From: Oscillibacter sp.
GTDB lineage: Bacteria; Bacillota; Clostridia; Oscillospirales; Oscillospiraceae
Reading direction: 5' to 3'
Length of the DNA: 22,128 nucleotides
NCBI GenBank assembly: GCA_003487665.1
Contig: DNFA01000061.1
Location: 1-22,128, forward strand
The first letter of the stretch is position 1; each line of letters opens with the position of its first letter. The notes under the pieces are model-generated. The model was given only the letters and a program-made list of their open reading frames with translations, was not told the origin of the DNA and did not search any database. A program made the translations under genes and the position numbers. Positions 16,754 to 22,128 of this stretch are shown in pieces.

Positions 16754-18529
16754 ATGAAACATCTGATGTCCGGTAACGAGGCCACCGCCCGTGGCGTCTA
16801 CGAAGCCGGTATCAAGGTCTGTTCCGCTTACCCCGGAACGCCCAGCACGGAGATCCTGGAGAATCTGCCCCAGTACGGCAAGGACGTCTACTGCGAGTGG
16901 GCGCCCAACGAGAAGGTAGCCACCGAGGTGGCCTACGGCGCGTCCGTGGCCGGCTCCCGCGCGTTCTGCACCATGAAGATGGTGGGTCTGAACGTGGCTG
17001 CCGACCCCCTGTTCACCGCCGGCTACATGGGTGTCAACGGCGCGTATGTGGTCGTCACCGCTGACGACCCCTCCTGCCACTCCTCCCAGAACGAGCAGGA
17101 CAACCGCCACTATGCCCGCGCCGCCAAGATCGCCATGGTGGAGCCCTCTGACGCGCAGGAGTGCAAGGACTTCGTCCGTCTGGCCTGCGAGATCTCCGAG
17201 GAGTTCGACACCCCGGTTCTGTACCGTACCACCACCCGCGTCTGTCACAGCAAGGGTCTGGTGGAGTTCGGCGAGCGCACGGAGCACGAGGCGCCCGCCT
17301 ACGCCCGCAACACCCGCAAGTTTATCTGCACCCCCGCCAACGCCTACCTGAACCACCCCATCGTGGAGGAGCGTCTGGTGAAGCTGGCCGAGTACGGCTG
17401 CACCCGCGCCGTGGAGAACGGCCTGAACAAGGTGGAGCTGGGCGACGGCAAGGTGGGCGTCATCACCGCGTCCATCAGCTATCAGTACGCCAAGGAGGTG
17501 TTCCCTGAGGGTACGTCCTTCCTGAAGCTGGGCCTGACCTATCCGCTGCCCATGGATCTGATCCGCGACTTCGCCGCCAAGGTGGAGAAGCTGTACGTCA
17601 TCGAGGAGCTGGATCCGTTCATGGAGGATCAGATCAAGGCCGCCGGCATCGACTGCGTCGGCAAGGAGCTGACCGGCAAGCTGTATGAGCTGAACACCGA
17701 GCTGGTGCGCGAGCGCGTGCTGGGCATCAAGGCGGACTACAAGACCATCGACGAGGTGAAGGTGGCCAAGCGTCCTCCCGCACTGTGCCCCGGCTGTCCC
17801 CACCGCGGCTTCTTCTATACCCTGTCCAAGAATAAGAGCTATGTGGTCACCGGCGATATCGGCTGCTATACCCTGGGCTCCGCCGCGCCGCTGAACTGCA
17901 TGGACGTGTGCATCTGCATGGGCGGCGGCTTCTCCGCCGGCATGGGCATGGCCAAGTCCTTCCAGCGCGAGGGCGTCACCGACAAGGTGGTGTTCGGCGT
18001 CATGGGCGACTCCACGTTCTTCCACAGCGGCATGACCGGCGCTGCCGAGATCATCTACAACAACGGCCGCATGATCCCCTGCGTGCTGGATAACCGCATC
18101 ACCGGCATGACCGGTCACCAGGAGAACCCCGGCACGGGATTCACCCTGATGGGCGAGCCCGCTCCCATGATCAGCGTGGAAAAGGTACTGGAGGCCTATG
18201 GCTTCGCCCCTGTCTTCACCGTGGATCCCCAGGATCTGACGGCCATGAAGAAGACCGTGGACGAGGCGGTGGCCGCGCTCAACGAGGGCAAGCATCCCGC
18301 TATCGTCACCCGCCGTCCCTGCCTGCTGATCAAGCGTGTGAAGCACGACATCGGCATGTGCGTGGTCAACACCGACAAGTGCAAGAGCTGCAAGAGCTGC
18401 CTGAAGGTGGGCTGCCCCGCCATCTCCATGGAGAACGGCAAGGCGTTCATCGACCGCACCCAGTGCGTGGGCTGCACCGTCTGCGCGCAGGCTTGCCCGT
18501 TTGATGCCATCGAAAAGGAGGAGAAGTAA
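16754..18529 (+). CDS. iorA: Indolepyruvate:ferredoxin oxidoreductase, alpha subunit
   Basis: A 591-residue, oxygen-sensitive cytoplasmic enzyme subunit. With IorB it decarboxylates indolepyruvate and other aryl pyruvates to aryl-acetyl-CoA, reducing ferredoxin. Seen: YPGTPSTEI at 26-34; the thiamine diphosphate region with GDIGCY from 367, GDSTFFHSG from 418 and the family-typical NRITGMTGHQENP; and two C-terminal [4Fe-4S] sites with Cys543, 546, 549, 554 and Cys571, 574, 577, 581. The CX2CX2CX4CP form of the first is usual for IorA. The ATG at 16754 has AAAGGTGG 8 nt upstream; a GTG at 16742 overlaps that site and is rejected. Second gene of the acyl kinase operon. Confidence 0.96.
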   Translation: MKHLMSGNEATARGVYEAGIKVCSAYPGTPSTEILENLPQYGKDVYCEWAPNEKVATEVAYGASVAGSRAFCTMKMVGLNVAADPLFTAGYMGVNGAYVVVTADDPSCHSSQNEQDNRHYARAAKIAMVEPSDAQECKDFVRLACEISEEFDTPVLYRTTTRVCHSKGLVEFGERTEHEAPAYARNTRKFICTPANAYLNHPIVEERLVKLAEYGCTRAVENGLNKVELGDGKVGVITASISYQYAKEVFPEGTSFLKLGLTYPLPMDLIRDFAAKVEKLYVIEELDPFMEDQIKAAGIDCVGKELTGKLYELNTELVRERVLGIKADYKTIDEVKVAKRPPALCPGCPHRGFFYTLSKNKSYVVTGDIGCYTLGSAAPLNCMDVCICMGGGFSAGMGMAKSFQREGVTDKVVFGVMGDSTFFHSGMTGAAEIIYNNGRMIPCVLDNRITGMTGHQENPGTGFTLMGEPAPMISVEKVLEAYGFAPVFTVDPQDLTAMKKTVDEAVAALNEGKHPAIVTRRPCLLIKRVKHDIGMCVVNTDKCKSCKSCLKVGCPAISMENGKAFIDRTQCVGCTVCAQACPFDAIEKEEK

Positions 18530-18530
18530 C

Positions 18531-19118
18531 ATGAACGATGTGAAAAGCTGCCTGTTGGTAGGCGTGGGCGGTCAGGGCGCGATCCTGATCTCCAAGATCA
18601 TGTCCAACGGCTTTATGAAGGCCGGCTACGATGTCAAGCAGAGCGAGGTACACGGCATGGCGCAGCGCGGCGGCTCCGTGTCCACCCAGGTGCGCTGGGG
18701 CAAGAAGGTCTACGGCCCCGTGTTCGGCAAGGGCGAGGCGGACATCATGGTGGCGCTGGAGAAGATGGAAGCCGTCCGCTATGCGGAGTTCCTGAACCCC
18801 AACGGCGTGGCGGTCATCAATGACTACGCCATCAAGTCCACCACCATCGCCTCCGGCGCTGAGGAGTATCCCGCCGGCTGCATCGAGGCCATGCAGAAGA
18901 ACTTCAAGACCATCGCTGTGCCCGCCAGCGACATCGCCATCCAGCTGGGCAATCCCAAGTGCATGAACGTGGTGCTGTTCGGCGCCATGTGCGACTCCCT
19001 GGGCTGCCCGGATATCGACTGGGAGCAGATCGTGGCCGAGACGGTGCCCGCCAAGGTCAAGGAGCTGAATCTGAAGGCCTTCCGCGCCGGTCGTGAGGCC
19101 GCCAAGAACGCCAAGTAA
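18531..19118 (+). CDS. iorB: Indolepyruvate:ferredoxin oxidoreductase, beta subunit
   Basis: The 195-residue gamma-type subunit that partners IorA. It begins with the typical LLVGVGGQGAILISKIMSNG, then VKQSEVHGMAQRGGSVSTQVRWG, both hallmarks of the 2-oxoacid:acceptor oxidoreductase gamma domain that contributes to CoA binding. Length is usual for the family. The ATG lies 1 nt after the iorA stop codon, with its AAAAGGAGG inside the end of iorA, so translation is probably coupled and subunits made in equal amounts. Confidence 0.95.
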   Translation: MNDVKSCLLVGVGGQGAILISKIMSNGFMKAGYDVKQSEVHGMAQRGGSVSTQVRWGKKVYGPVFGKGEADIMVALEKMEAVRYAEFLNPNGVAVINDYAIKSTTIASGAEEYPAGCIEAMQKNFKTIAVPASDIAIQLGNPKCMNVVLFGAMCDSLGCPDIDWEQIVAETVPAKVKELNLKAFRAGREAAKNAK

Positions 19119-19132
19119 ATAACCGTACAACG

Positions 19133-19160
19133 GAGAGGCAGGCGCTTGCGCCTGCCTCTC
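19133..19160 (+). terminator. Hairpin after iorB
   Basis: GAGAGGCAGGCGC-TT-GCGCCTGCCTCTC, a 13-bp arm perfect palindrome (terminal loop effectively 4 nt), 14 nt after the iorB stop codon. No T-tract follows. Confidence 0.6.
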
Positions 19161-19202
19161 AGCCTGTCAAAGAGCCTGTTCGGTCACAAATATTGGCGGG
19201 AC

Positions 19203-19567
19203 GATGTGTGGGCATCGCCCCCTGCGGACGGGTGCGATGAACCGTTGTAGGGGACGGCGTCCCGACGTCCCGTCCTGCATGACCGGCGTACCCTGTAGGG
19301 CGGGACCCATGTGTGGGCATCGCCCCCTACGGATGGGTACGATAAACCGTTGTAGGGGACGGCGTCCTCGACGTCCCGTCCTGCATGACCGGCGTACCCT
19401 GTAGGGCGGGACCCATGTGTCCCGCCGCAAAATGCGCATTTGTCCGGCGGGGCGATGTGTGGGCATCGCCCCCTGCGGACGGGTGCGGTGAGCCATTGTA
19501 GGGGACGGCGTCCCGACGTCCCCGTATGACTGCTGCACCCCGTAGGGGACGGCGTCCTCGACGTCCC
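19203..19567 (+). repeat. Tandem GC-rich intergenic repeats (about 105-bp unit)
   Basis: GATGTGTGGGCATCGCCCCCT recurs at 19203, 19308 (first base C) and 19454. TGTAGGGGACGGCGTCC recurs at 19246, 19351 and 19498, with a CGTAGGGG variant at 19541. CCTGCATGACCGGCGTACCC recurs at 19274 and 19380. The first two units are 105 bp apart; the third is offset by about 146 bp because of an insert near 19420-19450. Open frames here are repeat artefacts with no ribosome binding sites. Function is unknown; the repeats resemble dispersed intergenic families of gut Clostridia. Confidence 0.85.
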
Positions 19568-19574
19568 GCTTCCA

Positions 19575-19696
19575 GTCATTCCGAGCCAGTGACCGCGTCA
19601 CTGGCGTGGGAATCCGTCTCCTTGCAGGAAAAGAACGGATCACCGCGTCGCTGCGCGCCGCGAAGCAAGTGCCCTTGGGGTACTCCTCGCAATGAC
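19575..19696. mobile_element. MITE-like element with terminal inverted repeats
   Basis: A 122-bp block bounded by GTCATTCCGAG at 19575-19585 and CTCGCAATGAC at 19686-19696, an imperfect inverted pair. Inside are a 9-bp hairpin GCCAGTGAC-CGC-GTCACTGGC (19585-19605) and GTGGGAATCCG. The GTCATT..CGAG / CTCGCAATGAC ends match a widespread family of non-coding bacterial repeats known to me from memory. It encodes no protein. Flanking duplications are not obvious. Confidence 0.6.
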
Positions 19697-19784
19697 AGGC
19701 TTTTCCGATAGCCTGAGACGGACGCGGGGCGCCCGCTTTTTATAAATTTACAAAATCCCACTACCAAAACAGAGGAAGATGTGG

Positions 19785-19790
19785 TATGAT
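19785..19790 (+). promoter_or_regulatory. Possible -10 box for the lipoprotein gene
   Basis: TATGAT lies 39 nt before the lipoprotein start codon. No good -35 box is found at 16-18 nt upstream, so this is a weak call. Confidence 0.35.
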
Positions 19791-19829
19791 ACCTGCGTGA
19801 GAATAGGCCGGGCGAGAGGAGGGAGTGCC

Positions 19830-21149
19830 ATGCTGCGGCGTGTGAAACGATATATCCTGCTGACGGGTCTGTCGGCGCTGCTGGCGGCGCTGCTGACCGG
19901 GTGCGGCTTTTCCGACGCCTCGGTGGAGGAGCTGTTCACCCTGCCCCGCATGGCAGAGGAGTATACAGGGCTGACAAAGGAACTGGACGACCTGATCGCC
20001 CAGGGCTACGAATACGCCTCGCCTACCGGCGGACGGAACATCCAGTCCGTCCAGATGGTGGATCTGGACGGCGAAGGACAGCAGGAGGCGCTGGCCTTCT
20101 TCCGTATGAGCAGCGACGAAAAGCCCCTGAAAATATTTGTATTCCGTCTGGAGGACGGGACATACACCCGCTTCTGCACCATCGAGAGCAGCGGCAGCGC
20201 CATTGACAGCGTGTACTATCAGGATTTCAACGGCGACGGCCGCCGGGAGCTGATCGTGGGCTGGCGCATCAGCGCCGAGGTACAGACCGTGGCGGTATAC
20301 ACCGTGGCGCGGGAGCCGGTGGTGCTCATGTCCAGCGGCTACAGCCGCTTTACCATGCAGGATCTCAACAGCGACGGCATCCCCAGCCTGCTGGTGCTGC
20401 GCACCGATGGCAACAGCCAGTCGGTGGCGGAATTCTACGGCTGGCAGGACGAGCAGATGGGCGTGGCCTACCGCTGCGTGCTGTCCAGCAGCATGGCGTC
20501 TCTGAACCGGGGCAGCATGGTCAGCGGACGGGTGGACGCCGACACGCCGGCACTGTTCATCACCGGCGTGGACGAACAGGGCATGGCGGTCACGGACATT
20601 CTGGTGTTCCGCTCTGAGCTGGGGCTGGTGAATCTGGCGCTGACCGGCAGCAGCACCGGTGTGTCCAACGCGGTCTTTGCCTACCGCCAGCTGTCGCCCC
20701 AGGATATTGACGGCGACGGCAGCATCGAGATACCCGACCCGGATCCCTCCTGGTCGGGTGAACAGACCGACGGGCTGGTGCGCTGGATGCGCTGCAGCGG
20801 CGACGGCGAGCTGTCCGTGGCGGCAGAGACGTACCACAGCCTGTCCTGCGGCTGGTATCTGAACATACCGGAGAGCTGGTGGGACTGGAACGTGGAGGCG
20901 GTCACCGGCAGCATCAGCAACGAAAACCAGCTGAATCTCAACATCAACGGCGACCCCGTGCTGAGCATCTACACCATCACCGGCGAAAACCGGGAGAACC
21001 GGGGACGTCTCGGCAAACGCATCGTCCTGCGCCGCCAGACAGCCACCGTCTACGCCGGTGAGCTGTACGACGCCGGCGCCTATTACGGCATGGATGAGGA
21101 TCTGCTGCGCCGCAGCTTCAGCCTCATCGTGGGCACATGGAGCAACTGA
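19830..21149 (+). CDS. Lipoprotein with FG-GAP/VCBS-like repeats
   Basis: A 439-residue predicted lipoprotein of unknown function. The signal peptide has basic residues, a hydrophobic core (ILLTGLSALLAALLTGCG) and an LTGC lipobox, so Cys25 would be lipidated on the outer membrane face. The mature part carries four Asp-rich loops, DLDGEGQQEAL, DFNGDGRRELIVG, DLNSDGIPSLLV and DIDGDGSIEIPDPD. These are typical of FG-GAP/VCBS or dockerin-like calcium-binding beta-propeller repeats. The ATG has AGGAGG 8 nt upstream. It lies 15 nt before a response regulator gene and is probably cotranscribed, suggesting an envelope-sensing link. That link is inference. Confidence 0.85.
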   Translation: MLRRVKRYILLTGLSALLAALLTGCGFSDASVEELFTLPRMAEEYTGLTKELDDLIAQGYEYASPTGGRNIQSVQMVDLDGEGQQEALAFFRMSSDEKPLKIFVFRLEDGTYTRFCTIESSGSAIDSVYYQDFNGDGRRELIVGWRISAEVQTVAVYTVAREPVVLMSSGYSRFTMQDLNSDGIPSLLVLRTDGNSQSVAEFYGWQDEQMGVAYRCVLSSSMASLNRGSMVSGRVDADTPALFITGVDEQGMAVTDILVFRSELGLVNLALTGSSTGVSNAVFAYRQLSPQDIDGDGSIEIPDPDPSWSGEQTDGLVRWMRCSGDGELSVAAETYHSLSCGWYLNIPESWWDWNVEAVTGSISNENQLNLNINGDPVLSIYTITGENRENRGRLGKRIVLRRQTATVYAGELYDAGAYYGMDEDLLRRSFSLIVGTWSN

Positions 21150-21164
21150 CAAGGAGGGGACTCA

Positions 21165-21848
<684 letters not shown>

Positions 21849-21864
21849 TACGCGTCTTTTTCCT

Positions 21865-21916
21865 CCATACTTTGTTGGGAAAGCTTGCCATACAGAAAGT
21901 ATGGCTGCGCTTTCCC
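21865..21916. repeat. Interleaved inverted repeats
   Basis: CCATACTTT (21865-21873) pairs with AAAGTATGG (21896-21904). GGGAAAGC (21877-21884) pairs with GCTTTCCC (21909-21916). The order A-B-A'-B' is that of a pseudoknot rather than nested hairpins. It starts 16 nt after the response regulator stop codon. Confidence 0.6.
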
Positions 21917-22128
21917 GCCTCGTCTGGAGAAAAAATCCACGTATTACATGGGCGTCGGCTTGACGTACACACGGTACGCCAGCGCCTCCGCGCCTCGTCC
22001 TGACGAAAAATCTCTCGCTTTCCCTCCGTGCCTCGTCTGGAGAAAAAATCCACGCATTACAATCGCACCTCCGCGTCTCGTCCTGACGGAAAATCTCTCG
22101 CTGTCCCTCCGTGCCTCGTCTGGAGAAA
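21917..22128. repeat. Tandem non-coding repeat array (83-bp period), runs off the window
   Basis: GCCTCGTCTGGAGAAA occurs at 21917, 22030 and 22113. It is followed in the first two copies by AAATCCACG and ATTAC. CCTCCGCG..CTCGTCCTGACG recurs at 21985 and 22068. The last two units are 83 bp apart and nearly identical. The open frames they create have no ribosome binding site and are repeat artefacts. The array continues past the right edge. Confidence 0.8.

Noticed and set aside
16694..18532. 612-codon minus-strand open frame opposite iorA
   Set aside because: Shadow of a clearly recognised oxidoreductase subunit; low-complexity product.
19203..19567. CRISPR array
   Set aside because: Units are about 105 bp, imperfect and contiguous, with no short repeat/unique spacer alternation and no cas genes.
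19167..19643. Arg/Pro-rich open frames in the post-iorB region
   Set aside because: Products are periodic translations of the 105-bp DNA repeat on several frames; no start signals.

Overview
The window looks like a high-GC, anaerobic Firmicute of the Clostridia (Oscillospiraceae-like gut bacterium). Reasons: CTG/GCC-rich codon use, strong AAGGAGG ribosome binding sites, consensus TTGACA/TATAAT promoters, a ferredoxin-linked indolepyruvate oxidoreductase with an acyl kinase, a LTGC-type lipoprotein, a DUF1292 protein, and intergenic repeat families of a kind I associate with this group. The taxonomic call is inference; no rRNA or marker protein is present.

Left part (1-7.0 kb, mostly minus strand). 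A P2-type Ca2+/Mn2+ ATPase sits behind its own promoter and a leader that I read as a yybP-ykoY manganese riboswitch with an intrinsic terminator. Upstream lies a minus-strand operon: a membrane-anchored PrsA/SurA-like foldase, a TcdA/ThiF-type tRNA-modifying enzyme, a 35-codon remnant of a DUF554 membrane protein, and a DUF2461 protein. Between the foldase promoter and a DUF1292 gene is a structured intergenic segment that may encode a small RNA of about 190 nt.

Middle (7.0-14.3 kb). A class A penicillin-binding protein (ponA-like, TTG start) is followed by tRNA-Leu(CAG) with a perfect consensus promoter and a strong terminator. Directly after the tRNA the base composition drops and an accessory stretch begins: three CTAACAA repeats, a small AT-rich orphan gene, an HxlR regulator and a divergent flavin-reductase-like protein. 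Then comes a rearranged locus. A headless minus-strand surface protein (MBG/YDG-like repeats plus two peptidoglycan-binding domains) meets a headless plus-strand membrane LuxR-type regulator at about 13,260. Removing the surface-protein segment at a shared 5-bp GCTGG would rejoin the regulator in frame with a hydrophobic N-terminal segment at 11.7-11.85 kb, so the segment may be an insertion.

Right part (14.3-22.1 kb, plus strand). A TetR regulator is paired with a small membrane protein. It is followed by a three-gene operon of a butyrate-kinase-family acyl kinase, iorA and iorB. Together these would oxidise aryl pyruvates to aryl-acetyl-CoA with reduced ferredoxin, and could conserve energy through an acyl phosphate. 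A 0.7 kb intergenic region holds tandem GC-rich repeats and a MITE-like element. A lipoprotein with FG-GAP/EF-hand-like repeats is then followed by an OmpR-family response regulator. The window closes in a tandem 83-bp repeat that runs off the end.
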